The notes beneath the pieces were generated by a model. It searched no databases. It was not told the origin of the DNA and worked only from the letters and a program-made list of their open reading frames with translations. This document shows positions 10,380 through 22,335 of a stretch of DNA of 64,000 nt, piece by piece. The stretch is from Muricea muricata. Its lineage: Eukaryota > Cnidaria > Anthozoa > Malacalcyonacea > Plexauridae. Position 1 is the first letter of the stretch. Every line of letters starts with the position of its first letter. The translations under genes were made by a program, and so were the position numbers. Location of the stretch: the NCBI GenBank assembly GCA_963855995.1, contig OY979718.1:35789059-35853058 (forward strand), read 5' to 3'.

Positions 10380-12136
10380 AATGCATACCTCGGGTTTCAC
10401 CAGGTTTCACGCAACGCTCATTCACAACTTCATTTAAGTTGCAAAGTTTGCAAGTTCTTTTATCAAAAGGAATATTATTATAGCGGCCAGACTCAACCGC
10501 AGTCTATGAGAAGAGATTTTGAGTTTTGTAACAGCTTGACGATGTTTAATATTACTAATATCACCCAAGTATTCCTCAAAATTCAAATTCGTTTTAAACT
10601 TTTTAAATGTCCTAAGTTTTCCTTGATTTTCTTGCTGTTGAATCTGGTCTTTCCAAAAACGAACATATTGTTCTTCTAGATTACCTTTTAAGCCATGGCA
10701 AAAATTTTCTAACTCTCTTTGAAATATATTAAAACTTTTAAAGTCTTTCATTTTTACACCGCATAACTTTAGAAAATGCGTGATAAAAGACACTGGCTTT
10801 GTACACAGGTCTAAACAGACATCCCTCGCCTTACCAACTAAAGTATTGTCAAACTTTGGGCTTTTAATCCTTAACCAGAATTTCGCTATCCTAGTACACA
10901 TTTGGGTACTCAGAGGCATTCTTCCCAATTCGGCGTACACGGCCAAATTTGTGGATTTTAAGTGGACTCCCAAAATACATTTGCAAAACTTTAAGTGTAA
11001 CTTTTCGGCATCATTATATATTTTAAAGATTTTGTTTTTGAAAGCGTCAATCGAGTCTGTTTTACTGATTAAATACGGTCCCCACATTTCACAATTGTAT
11101 AGCAAGATAGGCAACACCATAGATGAAAATAATTTTGTAAGTGTTTTCACTGGAGTTTTCTCGATGTTTGAGAAACTTTTAAATAAACCATGATAAGCTT
11201 TCAGTGCTTTACTATGTAAAACTCTTAGAATTTGTTTATAACTACCAGAACAGTGGATATTGATACCTAAATATGTATATAATCTTCTACTTGTTCTAAG
11301 ATATTGTTATCGAAGAACCATATCGATGTTGGGTTGCCGTTCCTAGGACCATAATTTTTGATTTCTTGTAATTAATCTTCAGTTTCCATCTCTTAGTGTA
11401 CAATTTTAGTTTAGTCAGGCATTTTTGTAAGCCAGCTTCAGATTCGGATAGAAGGACCAGATCATCCGCGTAAAGTAAACAGTTCAGGTTTCACCAAGTT
11501 TGACAGGGGCGCATGAATTAGTAAATAAACTGGGTATATCATTAACAAAAATATTGAAAAGGGTAGGACTTAGGTTGCATCCCTGTTTAACTCCTATATG
11601 AGATTTAAAAAAAAGGAGTAATTCTGTTGTGTAATTTAACAGAAGTAACAACGGAAGAGTACATACTTAACAAAATTCGCATGAAATTTTTGCAACAACC
11701 ATTTCTTATAAGCTTGAAAAATAAGCCCTCTCTCCATACGCTATCGTACGCTTTTCTAAAATCAACAAAACAAGCAAAAATTGGCTTTCGTTTAACTTTG
11801 TAAGTTTCCATTAATGTTCTAAAACCAAAAGATGGTCTGCAGTCCTGCAGTCCCTCCTAAATCCTATCTGATATCGGCTTAAAATTTTATGCTGTTCCAA
11901 AGTGGTTAAGTCATTCATTATTAACGTAAAGAATTTCCCTAAACAGCTGCTGGTACAAATACCTCTATAATTAATTTATTCGGGTCATCCGTATTACCTG
12001 TACTTTTATATATGGGTACTATAAACCCTTTAGACCAAGAAGCAGGGAATACCCCTTTGGATAAAATGACATTAAACAATTTCACAAAATAGGATGGCAA
12101 AACAGTCACCGATAGTTTGATAATCTCATTGGACAA
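10380..12136 (-). pseudogene. Non-LTR retrotransposon (LINE) reverse transcriptase fragment
   Basis: Read on the minus strand in order: a thumb-proximal piece with FIVPIYKS (about 12000), the palm block FVDFRKAYDSVW (about 11770), GVKQGCNLSP (about 11590), the catalytic YADD at 11472-11461, and a long open C-terminal piece (11150-10434) with KLFSSMVLPILLYNCEMWGP. Beyond it the frame shifts into a short CKLC motif (about 10450). Frames are broken in several places. The clade is not assigned. It lies in intron 1 of vanin copy A, in the same orientation as the gene. Confidence 0.75.
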
Positions 12137-12640
12137 TGGGTCCTTGAACTGGCTGAGTTAGGTGTAGGCACAGATATTACTGGTACTGGTGTTGGGTATG
12201 GGGGTCTTGTATATGCTGTTTGTTGCAAGCATGTTGCAGTTTTTGACACCCACACATAAGATTTTTTCAGACAAACGTTTGGACTGAACGTGGCGTAAAC
12301 AAAAAGAGTAAAATTGATTGTAATTAACTTATTTTGCTCTTCAAGGATAATTATTACTATTTGAACAGTCAATGGGACATTGACTATGTAAAAACAGTTA
12401 TTAAATAGTTTAATATCTTTAAGAACATGTTCTGCGTTGAAACTTGTTAGCTTAATGGAAATAATATAAATGGGGACGTTAAAAAATGTGGCATTTAATT
12501 GTGCAACAGTGGCCATAGATTGGCTTTTAATTGTGCCACAGTGACCATAGATTGCCATGCATGGACAAATCGTTGACATTTTTATATAACATCTTGGACA
12601 TAAGTTACTGTATGTTTGCATGGTGAATACAGTAAACTAG

Positions 12641-12781
12641 TTTAGCTTTGTGGAAACACCAGGCAACAAGTAAATTTATTATTGCAAAGCTTTGATCCGT
12701 AAGCTCAGATCTTCATCAGTGCTAATAATACAGATAGAGAGCTTTGTAATAATAAATTTGCCTGGTGTTTCCAAAGCTAAA
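12641..12781 (-). repeat. Short hairpin repeat with a hammerhead-ribozyme-like core
   Basis: The outer arms are inverted (TTTGGAAACACCAGGCA at the right end on the minus strand and its counterpart at the left). At the centre the minus strand reads CTGATGA (12719-12713), then a hairpin GATCTG/CGGATC, then AAAGC where a hammerhead core has GAAAC. This layout is known from hammerhead motifs in Penelope-like elements and related retroelements. The changed second core makes activity doubtful. Confidence 0.4.
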
Positions 12782-13752
12782 TTAATCTTTGATATTTTTT
12801 TATGTAACATCCTTGACCTTCAAAAAATAAAATATATAGCAAGTGTTACGTTCGCGGGTGAGAACGAACAAAAAATGAGAATATAGAGTTGAGTTTTCAT
12901 ATATTTTTAAGCATATATTTTATAAAATTACAAATCAAACTTACGTAGGTTAACATTATATTAGACTTTAACATATTAGTATAACTTATCTGTCTTCATA
13001 ATGGAATAATGCTGATGGCGATAATTAGCAAATAGTTCTTTCTTCGTATTCTTCAGCTGAAATTAGCATCGTCAGACAAACAACCATTTTTCTCTTCAGC
13101 TCACATCTTTCTCTATTCTCTCATGTCTTTTCACGTTCTTACGCCCTTCTCTTTCTTTTTTTCCTATCTGTTGTGTAGAGCTATATTTATTGTACTACCG
13201 TAGGAAGAGTTAAGATATGACTCTGCATTTTTCAAAACCACGACAAACCCACACGTGTCCGTTGACGTTGCTCTTGTGGTTTTGATAATCATTGTTATTG
13301 TTTATTGCCTACTCATGCATCTAAGCTTCCCATACGTAAATTGAGTAGATTAAAGCTGATTATATATAATAATGTTAAGATTTGTATAAAATAATAAATG
13401 TTATTACATGATAAATGGTATCATGTAACACAAGAAAATTTAATTTTCGAAATTATATATTATATATTTCCTTCAATGTGTTTATAACTTCATAAAGGCT
13501 ATAGATATAAACAGCCACAACTTTGTCAATTTGTTGCATAAGGTACAGTATTCTATATAAATTTGTAACTACCAGACTGCAAAGCCAGTGCAAAATCTTT
13601 TATAAACAAAAGTTAACATACCATACCATACCGGGAGAAAAAAATCTGCTTTATAGCCTCTCATATAAATCGATTTTACATCGGAAGCATAACAATGTAT
13701 CAATATGTTTGTATTGAATTTGAATTTGTTCGTTTAAATTTACTTAAATTAC
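12782..13752. other. AT-rich intron sequence of vanin copy A, nothing recognised
   Basis: No coding similarity, strong inverted repeat or RNA gene was seen. The stretch is very AT-rich near 13360-13480. Confidence 0.4.
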
Positions 13753-13955
13753 ATGTTTTCCATATTTCACGCTGACAATACGTCAGACTCCGTGTTTTCC
13801 ATATTTTTTACGTCAGACTCCGTGTTTTCCATATTTTTTACGTCAGACTCCGTGTTTTCCATATTTTTTACGTCAGACTCCGTGTTTTCCATATTTTTTA
13901 CGTCAGACTCCGTGTTTTCCATATTTTATACTCCGTGTTTTCCATTTTTTGACGT
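13753..13955. repeat. 30-bp minisatellite
   Basis: Five near-perfect 30-bp units (CGTCAGACTCCGTGTTTTCC plus a T-rich end) at 13781-13930, with degenerate partial units on both sides. The period is a multiple of 3, which keeps a repetitive open frame (SDSVFSIFFT), but this is not a credible gene. Confidence 0.9.
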
Positions 13956-14644
13956 CACAGTCCTCGGCTCCGACTCCACGACTCCGGAACTCCAGCTCCG
14001 TGTTTTCCATTTAACCATTTTTCAATTTTTTAGAAATTCTACGTATTCCATCAACTGAAATTGGCTCATCAAGGGTGTCAATTTTACCACTGGCCATAGA
14101 TTGAAATCTTTAACGATTTGGGCTTCAGTACTAGATTCTTCAGTGTAAAGACTTGCACCCTTATTTAAATTTTTGAAATATTCGAACCATTCTGAGGACG
14201 ATATTTCTTACTATATGAAATTTGATATATTGTAAAATGTTGTAAATATCATCCTCAATAAGCATATTTTGTAAATAGTTACATTTCATTGAAAAAATAA
14301 CTCTGCTTCTTTTGTGACTTTCTTGCTAGCAATTGCACCAGCAGAATTACCTTAAAAAGCTCTTTTTAAAGTGCTATATATTTTACACTATACGCATACA
14401 ATTCGCTGAGAACAAAGATAATTTTGATAGTACTTCCTTATGGCGTGGAAGCAAACTGGAAGTGAAACGTTTACAAGTACACAATCAAACACAACGGCAA
14501 TCCATTCTACCGGACAATTTACCCCATTTTGCATGTATTTTACGTGGTTCTGACTACTGCATCACCAAATATAAGTCAAATTTGGACAATAGCATGTTCG
14601 TGCTAAAATTTCCGGCAAACATAAGTGCTTGTAAATAAAGGTCG

Positions 14645-14860
14645 AGACAGACCGAATGCGATTTGACAGCGCGACACGAATTTTCGATTTTCAACGTCTC
14701 TTAACTTTAATCCTTTTCTATTTTTCTCCAATCTTCGGAAGGACTTCAGCAATTTAAGTTATTTGGTGGACATGCTAACCAAATTTCTTTCCGTTGATAT
14801 TTGCTTTTACAAATCAAAAAATCGCGTCGCGTTGGCAAATCGCGTCCGGTCTGTGTATTT
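14645..14860. repeat. Inverted-repeat (MITE-like) unit
   Basis: Left end GACAGACCGAATGCGATTTG. The right end contains CAAATCGCG and CCGGTCTGTG in complementary order. It has no coding capacity, and a target duplication was not resolved. Confidence 0.45.
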
Positions 14861-14984
14861 GATGTATTCAATCGAAATTTTCAGTACAAAAGCGTATGAA
14901 TAAAAGCTTTATTTCTCTTATAATAACTATTAAACGATATGAAACAGAATTAACGAGGGAATTTTATTTTAGGGAATACAATGA

Positions 14985-15640
14985 TGCTTGGCTAATTTCA
15001 GAGGGCTAACACAGGCATATAAAATTAGATTTTAGTGGCACAATTGCAACGGAAATGTTTGTCCATGGTCCGTGTACGCTCTTACTTATTACTTTTACCT
15101 TTAATAACAATGCATCGATGTGTATTGTTTCCTAAGTCCACTAGGTCGTAATTAAAATATATTCATAAACAAACCAATCAAATCTTGGATTTTGACGAAA
15201 GACATAGCATAAATGAACAGTCTGCATATGTCCTTAGATGCATGTCAAAGTACCAGAGTTGAGTGAGAACGTTCTGCATGCAACCATAGTTAATTGGTGA
15301 TGCAACTCATGCACATTAATGTATATGTACCCGTAAACTAGAACACGTATAAAATACCTTAGACTTAGCAGTCTGTATTTGCTGTTCATAAACATCCATG
15401 TTTGTCATAACAATATCCAATGCCTCTTGTCTTGTGGGGACGTATGTTCTGTTCTTCAAACCTACAAATGCATGTTCATACACTGCTGCTTTGAACACCG
15501 AACTTGCAAACGCATGCTTAGTGACATGACACAAGACAAAAAAAGCAGTTAGAAACGCTCTCATCTTGCTTCCCTCAGAAGAAATGTGAAAAGAATCAAA
15601 CGCTTATAAACATCAGGCCAGTATCCTCGAGGATGCCAGG
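14985..15640. repeat. Segmental duplication, unit 1 (around vanin exon 1)
   Basis: Homologous to 16550-17127. Both begin near GGCTAACACAGGCA followed by TTTTAGTGGCACAATTGCA, and both end in the 5' flank near CAGGCCAGTATCCTCGAG. The unit contains vanin exon 1, intact here and truncated in unit 2. Confidence 0.8.
15358..15564 (-). CDS. Vanin-like pantetheinase copy A, exon 1 (signal peptide)
   Basis: A true ATG at 15564-15562 opens a typical signal peptide (MRAFLTAFFVLCHV, Ala-rich cleavage region), then FKAAVYEHA, which matches the mature N-terminus of vanins and biotinidase, and TRQEALDIV...MDVYEQQI. The 207-nt exon ends in phase 0 at donor GT (15357-15356). It joins exon 2 at 2995 across a 12.4-kb intron full of transposons. 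The exon length is identical in copy B. The 5' flank is shared with copy B (ATGCCAGGTCAAC and a GTGACAAAACAAAAACCA block), so promoter-proximal sequence was duplicated with the gene. Confidence 0.85.
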
Positions 15641-16164
15641 TCAACCAGTTCAGGAACTGCCTCAAGTGGCTATATTAAAACATCATGTGACAAAACAAAA
15701 ACCAATCGGAACATTTGAATTTAAGATTGTAGATTAAGTTTTTGTAAACATGTTTAAATGTGGGTGACAGGCGAGTGCGCATATTTTCGTGCGCATACAC
15801 GTACATGTAACAGTGGGCCACTCCGCCAAAAATTCTGCCGTGGCCATATCAACGGCCGCACACGAGTGAAGAGTATAATTCAAAAGACATACAATGAAAG
15901 TCACAAATTAGCCGAATTAGTTGAAAAGTCGAATTAGCAGTCGAAAATTAAATCAGATTTAGAAAGGTACTAAACAATATGCGATTAATGCGAATACACG
16001 TGTCCTGGTTAAGTACCGCCGCGTTGTGTCGCGCAGTGTTGCTGTGAGTTAATAGTCACAGCACCTTTGATATCATATTTCATTGTTAAAAATATGCTTG
16101 ATACGTTTCATCTGTTGCATCATTGATGAAGCTTTACATGAGCTAGACAAGAAAATAGAAATTA

Positions 16165-16393
16165 AAGCCGGGTTCACATATATGCCTGCGACGTACCCGC
16201 GACGATGCCGGTGGTAGTTTAAAACGTAAATTATGTGAATACTTGTTCGTCGCTTGCCTCCAGTGCCACAGTTACATCGGCAGTAGGCCGGGAAAGTTGA
16301 GTTGAGTTCAACTTTGCCGGTATTTCGGCGGCATGTAGGGGCATAATGATACAGTCGCAGGCATGCCGCAGGCATATGTGAACCAGCCTTAAA
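16165..16393. mobile_element. TTAA-flanked inverted-repeat MITE
   Basis: The left end reads TTAAAGCCGGGTTCACATAT. The right end reads ATATGTGAACCAGCCTTAA. The ends are inverted and TTAA is at both borders. No coding capacity. Confidence 0.55.
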
Positions 16394-16549
16394 CGTGCGT
16401 TTGTCTAAAATTTTAACATTTTGTATCGCAGAAATTGTACTTGGGAGAGAAGAAACTTTTGGCCTTGTAGAATTCAAGGCCATTGTCTGCCACGATAAAA
16501 AATCGTTATGCATAAATAATCACAAAGCTGTAGATGATGTAGATGATGT

Positions 16550-17127
16550 GAGCTTGATTAATTTCAGGGGGCTAACACAGGCACATAAAATTTGATTTTA
16601 GTGGCACAATTGCACTTTCCGTCAGACCAGAAATGTTTGTCCGTGTTTGTCCCCGTAGGCTTTCACTTACTTTTACTTTTAATAACACTGCGTCGATGTT
16701 TACAGTTTCTTTAATTCCACTACACTAGGTCGTAAACTAGAATACGTTCATAAACAAACCAATCAAATGTTGGATTTTGACGAAAGACATAGCATAAATG
16801 AAAAGAAGTCTGCATATGTCCTTAGATGCATGCCAACTAATAGACGCATGCCAACTAACGATTGAGTGAAAATGTTCCTGCATGCAGCCATATTATAATA
16901 ATAGGTGATGCAACTCATACACATAATCTATATGTAACCGTAAACTAAAACACGTATAAAGTACTTTTGATTTAGCAGTCTGTGTTTGCTGTTCATAAAC
17001 ATCCATGTTTGTGATGACAATATCCAATGCCTCTTGTCTTGTGGGGACGTACGTTATGTGTGTTAGAAGAAATGTGAAAAGAATCAACGCTTATAAACAT
17101 CAGGCCAGTATCCTCGAGAATGCCAGG
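16550..17127. repeat. Segmental duplication, unit 2 (truncated vanin exon 1 copy)
   Basis: A copy of 14985-15640 lacking the part that encodes the signal peptide. See the pseudogene entry at 16965. Confidence 0.8.
16965..17055 (-). pseudogene. Decapitated third copy of vanin-like exon 1
   Basis: Encodes TYVPTRQEALDIV...MDVYEQQTQTAKSK and keeps a GT donor (16964-16963). The ATG, signal peptide and mature N-terminus are gone: the homology jumps from the TYVP codons directly to the 5' flank. No in-frame ATG replaces them, because a stop lies just upstream. It is a relic of a third tandem copy or of a local duplication. It could at most serve as an internal exon. Confidence 0.8.
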
Positions 17128-17302
17128 TCAGAATAATTAATAAGGTCATAAACAAACCATGATGCGGTATTTAGGTCACATTTGGAAACCGCATTAAGGA
17201 TCAAAAAGGGTGCTTATTAAAGTTAACAATAAGTTAACAATACTAATCGAGAAGCAAGAATGTTTATCAAGGTAAATAACGATACTAACTGAGGTTCTTA
17301 TA

Positions 17303-18166
17303 CAGGGTGTACCAAAAAACCGCAAACTATTGAAAATAATCTATTGTTAGAATTTCAATGTAAGTTAAACCCACGAGTGCATAAATTATTGACATAAGTA
17401 AGTATTATGCATAACCATACAGGGTGAGTAAAAAAAAAACTGATGCTCTTTCAATTCAAATTAGCTGCGAATTTCATTACGGTTTATTCCCATGGGTCTG
17501 TATTTTTGTGTTGTTTCTGACTTTGTCTTGTTTCTGACAATTCTTGCACGGCTAAAATTATGCATTTTAACTTCCACTGGGAATTAGATTTTGTTTTAGA
17601 TCAACGTCTGTCAAATTGCAAGAATGCAATGCTGCTAGTTTGAATTTCAATAGTATCAGTTTTTTTACTCATCCTGTACTGTGTACTTAGTCACGATCTG
17701 TTCTCTGTATACCTATGGGAATACTTAAAGTTCCGTAATGAAATTCGCGGCTAATTTGAATTTGAAAGGGCATCAGTTTTTTTTACTCACCCTGTATACT
17801 GTACAGGGTGTCCCAAAAAACCCAGAAACTATTGAAATCATCTATTGTTAACATTTGAATGCCCTAGCACTTGTTAAAAAATTAAAATACTTTGTAAAGT
17901 ACGTTTGTTTTGCTCATGGGAATATTGATAAAAAACAAATTGAATAGGCTAAAATAACCATGAATAAAATTTGATTGCATTTTTAATATGCACTCGTAGG
18001 TTTAGTTCTTTTGTCTGGCATAAAAATGGTTAACACTGAGTATCACTATTAATTATGACGGTTATGTCAATAGTTTATCCACTCGTGGGTTCAATTTAGT
18101 GCTAGGCATTGAAATTCTAACAATAGGTCATATTCAATAGTTTTTGGGTTTTTTTGGGACACCCTG
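17303..18166. mobile_element. Cluster of Tc1/mariner-type MITEs (TACAGGGTG ends)
   Basis: Three pieces. 17804-18166 is a complete 363-bp unit between TA dinucleotides, with ends CAGGGTGTCCCAAAAAA and complement. 17420-17794 is a 375-bp unit with ends CAGGGTGAGTAAAAAA and complement, also between TA. 17303-17417 is a left half of the first family. They have no coding capacity. TA targets and CAGGGTG ends are typical of Tc1/mariner-derived MITEs. Confidence 0.75.
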
Positions 18167-19322
18167 TATAGCAAGCTAATGATGCGTGGGATTGTACCCG
18201 GGGGCAAGAAAGCAAAGAAATAAATTCATTTCACAAGTGCGTTAAAATATTCACAAGCTGGTCTTTATTATTTATCTGGCATATTATTATTTACTGAAAG
18301 TAATTCAAAAGTTTTGGTTGACCAATTAAGTCGGTAGATGAAATCGTTATATTCGTTCGGTAGTTGCCCAAGTTATCACATCACCATAGAATATTTAAAC
18401 CACACATTCGACATTATGACGTAATCTGTTTGGATATCAAACTCAGATACTCGACATTACCACGTAATGGTATGAGTTCGACATTATGACGTCACACTAA
18501 TTTATCCTGCTAATGCCAAATGCGGGAATTAAAAACAAAAGGCTTTTTCAGTAACTTGCGTCTTGTTTTACAAGGTCTTACAAGGCAAACGTTTATTCTT
18601 GATATAAGTAGTATAGATAAATAGTCGCAGATCAGATCGGATGCGAATGCTTTATCATACTTATAAAATGTCTGGATGAAAACGTTCGTATATTTTCATC
18701 ATCTTAAAGAAATGAACGATATTTAGTTAGAAAATCAGAATTAACTTAAAGTTTATGCAAATTAAGGCAAAATCTGTATTCGATTTACAGATATTGATTA
18801 AACATGTATTTCTTTTGTGTTTTCTTCATGAATTATTAATGAAATACAAAATATAAATACAAAAATATAAAACAACTATTGAATTCAGTTCTCGTAGGAC
18901 ATGAGAAATTATTTTATAGACTGCCAGCGGATACTAAGCATTCTGTACTCTGATTGGCTCCTCTACTAGTAGAATATAAATTAGCTCATATCCTACTAGT
19001 AGAGAAACCAAGATGGCGGCTGAAAGTTTTTCGATCGCAAAAAATCTTGTTTTGAGCAATTGACAGCCTTTCTTGGCCATATGTACAACACATAAACTTA
19101 GATAAAGGTTTTGAAGGTTAGTACTTGATTGAAATGTCACCTAAATAAGTATAAAATACAGTTTTTTACGAAGTAATGCTGAATAAGTCTTCTGAAAGCG
19201 GGAAAAGATTATAATTGTTTTGAATTGCAACAATAACAAACATTACCAAATACGCAATAAACAATACATCGCACTTTAAAGTTACAGTTCATTTCCTAAC
19301 TTCATCTTAATTTTGAGCAGAT
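18167..19322. other. Intergenic stretch downstream of vanin copy B
   Basis: No gene was recognised. There is a short duplicated motif CGACATTATGACGTAA/CGTCA (18410-18495) and an AAGATGGCGGC motif near 19012 that matches the YY1 consensus. It may belong to a repeat. Confidence 0.4.
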
Positions 19323-20472
19323 TCAGTTCTTCATCTTAATTTTCAGCAGATAAACGATTTTTAAGCACAATAAAAATAAACGGAGTGAGCTCCTTAGGAG
19401 CAAGCTCAGAAAGGTAAGAATACTGGAAATAAGAGAGTGTAAGGTAAACGTCTCTGGAGCAGCAGTCGCAGAGTTGGTTAGACTGATAATGGTGGGGGAA
19501 TCGGATAAACTAATAGTGGTAGAATCGGTTGTTGTCGGATCCAGATTGTAATTAAGAGCATAGAGAGCGGCTGTTACTAGTCCTTTGCTGAGTTGTTGTG
19601 TAGTTCGTAAGTAATTTGCAGGATATCCATAGGTCCACTCCCCAGGAAGGAGAGTTACCCCGTCAGCCACCACTTGAGGAAAAACATTTGCTGCGTTTAG
19701 TTGTGACTTCAGCAAGATAGACTTGAAAATAGTTTTCGCGTTTCTTACACGTTCTCCACAGCTCTTTCGTTCAAGACTTGAGCACTTGATTAAAGTGCAT
19801 GTTCTGAAGTTGCGCGGATTTCTACTCGCATGTATTCCGTCATACACACCAAGGGCATACATTTCATCAGATCGTTTGCTGACCATTTCATAAGTGAGCG
19901 AACAACAGGTTGCACTGTTTTGATAGCATATGTTCAAAGTGTCTTTCAGTTTGACCAACTCCTTGAATAAAAATAGGTCACGATGAAGAAACGAATAGAA
20001 CTTGTCGTTTGTGGTGGTTGTGGGACTTGTAATGGAATACTTCGACATTTTACTGACATCTGCACGTTTTCGGCGCGATGCAGGTAAGGTGGCAATCAAA
20101 AGACAACCGTTTTCGGATAAACTTCTGTAAAATGCCTTCGCGCCCGTGTAACTGTATATACCACTGCCTGTGTTTCCCAATGAAGGCACATGACTGTTAG
20201 AGGCGAGAAAGTTCACTCCCATCCCACGAGCCCACGAACTGTGAAATCCGATAGCCGATAGTAGCGGTAATACATCAAACCAGGCTGTGGGGAAAGCCAC
20301 GTGATCAATATTATACTTCTCTACTAAAGAAATGGCTGGATCACGATAAAGAGAATCAAAGCATGTAAACATTCCAAACTTTCCAAAAGGAGTTTCAAAT
20401 GTGATAAATTCGGTCTCCACTGGAGTATCAATGACTTTCGCTTCGCTGGAAAAAGGATGCTGTTTGTGGTAT
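19323..20472 (-). CDS. Vanin-like pantetheinase copy B, exon 3
   Basis: Last exon of the second tandem gene, modelled as 25243-25037, 22335-22016 and 20472-19323 (1,677 nt, 558 residues). The acceptor is ACAG before 20472. It has the same motifs as copy A: RYHK with catalytic Lys, FTCFD with nucleophile Cys, FPTAW and GSGIYS, and the two exons are close to identical over the enzyme domain. The C-terminus differs. The Asn-Val-Ser repeats are absent, and a net 10-bp insertion near the end shifts the frame past the position of copy A's stop. The hydrophobic tail therefore continues and ends with basic residues (LLKIKMKN). This weakens the GPI-signal prediction and may give a transmembrane anchor instead. 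Confidence 0.88.
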
Positions 20473-22015
20473 CTGTGCAATTATAATTGTAATGTACATT
20501 ATGTTGAATTAGCGGATTTTAAGTTTAGTGATACACACAGCCTTTATTTTAACATGATGTAAACTTTTTGCAATGAAATAAGTATACAAGCGATGTCCTC
20601 AGCCCCCCCCCCCCCCCCCCCCCCCAACCAATTGTTATTCGGTATTGTACTTTCGTTTTTGCGATCTAAAGAAACAACACCAAAATTTTGACTTTTCCAA
20701 GATTTACATAATTTCTGAATGTTAAATGTCAAAGATTTACATCATAAAAATTGTTCGAGTTAACACACTTACGTCGCAACAACAATCTCTACACTACGAT
20801 ATGGGATAGAAAACGGGGAACCTCCGCGAAAAGAACTGATATATACAGTGAACAAAACAAACTTTGAGACTCGTTTGCTACATTTAATTTAGTACATGGA
20901 AGTACTCTTGAGCATGCTGAGTCTTGAGGCTCTCGCTAAGCTACAGTACGTTTTTCTAGAGGAACTGGTGGACTTCTATAGACTCAGAGGAAATGACGTA
21001 TCTCTGTGCATGTTATCCGTGAATCGAGTCTTGATGGCCCTGGATCACCCTTGGTAAATTGAGGCAGTAGAGCACTCAAAATCCGAGAGAGCATGCATAA
21101 TGATAAATACAAAGCCTTATATGTCAACAAAATAATGTCAACCCTTTTGAAATCTGCAATAATTTGATTCAATTGAACATGGTTTTTCATGTTATAATAA
21201 TTTTTTTAGGAAATATGACAATTTAATTTTTGCCAGCGATTTTAGTGATTTTATGCATAATTAGCTGTTGACCTGGCATGTTGAGTGGTGATTTTCTTGA
21301 AAAAAAATATAGTTAGGCAATGTTTTGCTTCTAATAATCACCCCCATAAGCAACCCTTCTAAACACTACAGGCACTTCAGAAAGGTTGTCGCTTGCATTG
21401 GTCTGAAGTTAGAGCTATGTCGACACTGCCGTTTCAGGGCGGGGTCATTTTGAGGACGTTTGTCCCAGATTCGGGTTTTGGCACATATGCTATGTTGAAC
21501 GACGTGGTCATTTTGCCCTAAAACAGTTGAGATTATCTCCAGTAAATGAAACGCATACAAAACCCTATGCAGGACCTAGACTATAGTAAGAACTGTAATC
21601 TAATACTTTAATGGCGATTTTCTTCGACATATATATATATTACTCCATTAACCACAATTTATAGCTTCGCATAAATATGGCATTAGACCAATAAATTTAA
21701 AAAGTCAAATTTTTAGTTCTACTTTTTTGGATTGCTGCAAAAATAACACATTTCAACTAGACACACTGTATCAAAGTATCCACTAAAAATTAACGGGGGG
21801 GATTTTTGATACACCCTGTACATTGCAGAGCCTCCCCCCCCCATGATACCAGTGTTGTTACACTGAAGGGGCAACCCTGTTGAAATAAAATTCTATTTAT
21901 CTATTTACTGTAAAATACGTGAATTACTGTACTATCTAAATTATCTATTTATCTATATGACGACAACCCATACATGTTTTTATACATTTTGCAAAGAGAA
22001 AAAAATTCTGCGTAC
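20473..22015. other. Intron 2 of vanin copy B
   Basis: 1.5 kb without recognised coding sequence. It contains a run of 23 C (20603-20625), a (TA)n tract near 21631 and a lone element end GATACACCCTGTAC near 21811. Confidence 0.6.
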
Positions 22016-22335
22016 CTGGCCATTAAATTTCCTTTGTTATCAAACACGACATTTGTATTATACTGATAGCGCCCGTCGACTGGGCAGTGTGGATCTGTAC
22101 TCTTACTACATGGCTTTATATCTCCCATATTAACAACGACGTAGATATCATTGTCCTTTGCCAAGCAGCCAAGACGGTTCAGTATGGCAGTAGAACTGTC
22201 AGATTTCGAATTTTCACATGCGTTCCACTCAGTTTTTGTTGGGTCAGGAATGTCTTCCAAAAAAGGTCGAAATGATTCACGAGAATAAACAAAACCTGTC
22301 AGGCCGTACTCAGGAAAAACAATAATGCTCGCATC
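22016..22335 (-). CDS. Vanin-like pantetheinase copy B, exon 2 (catalytic Glu)
   Basis: The 320-nt exon between acceptor TATAG and donor GTACGC has the same length and phases as copy A. It encodes IIVFPEYGLTG with the catalytic Glu, then LEDIPDP and the YNTNV segment. No inactivating changes were seen. Confidence 0.88.

Noticed and set aside
13753..14058. Repetitive ORF SDSVFSIFFT
   Set aside because: It is the translation of a 30-bp minisatellite whose period is a multiple of three.
14333..14638. 101-codon plus-strand ORF
   Set aside because: No recognisable domain, AT-rich, inside the vanin copy A intron; insufficient support.
16965..17087. Apparent new signal peptide (ILFTFLLTH) replacing the lost one in the orphan vanin exon 1
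   Set aside because: The first codon of that frame is TTG, not ATG, and an in-frame stop lies just upstream, so there is no normal start.
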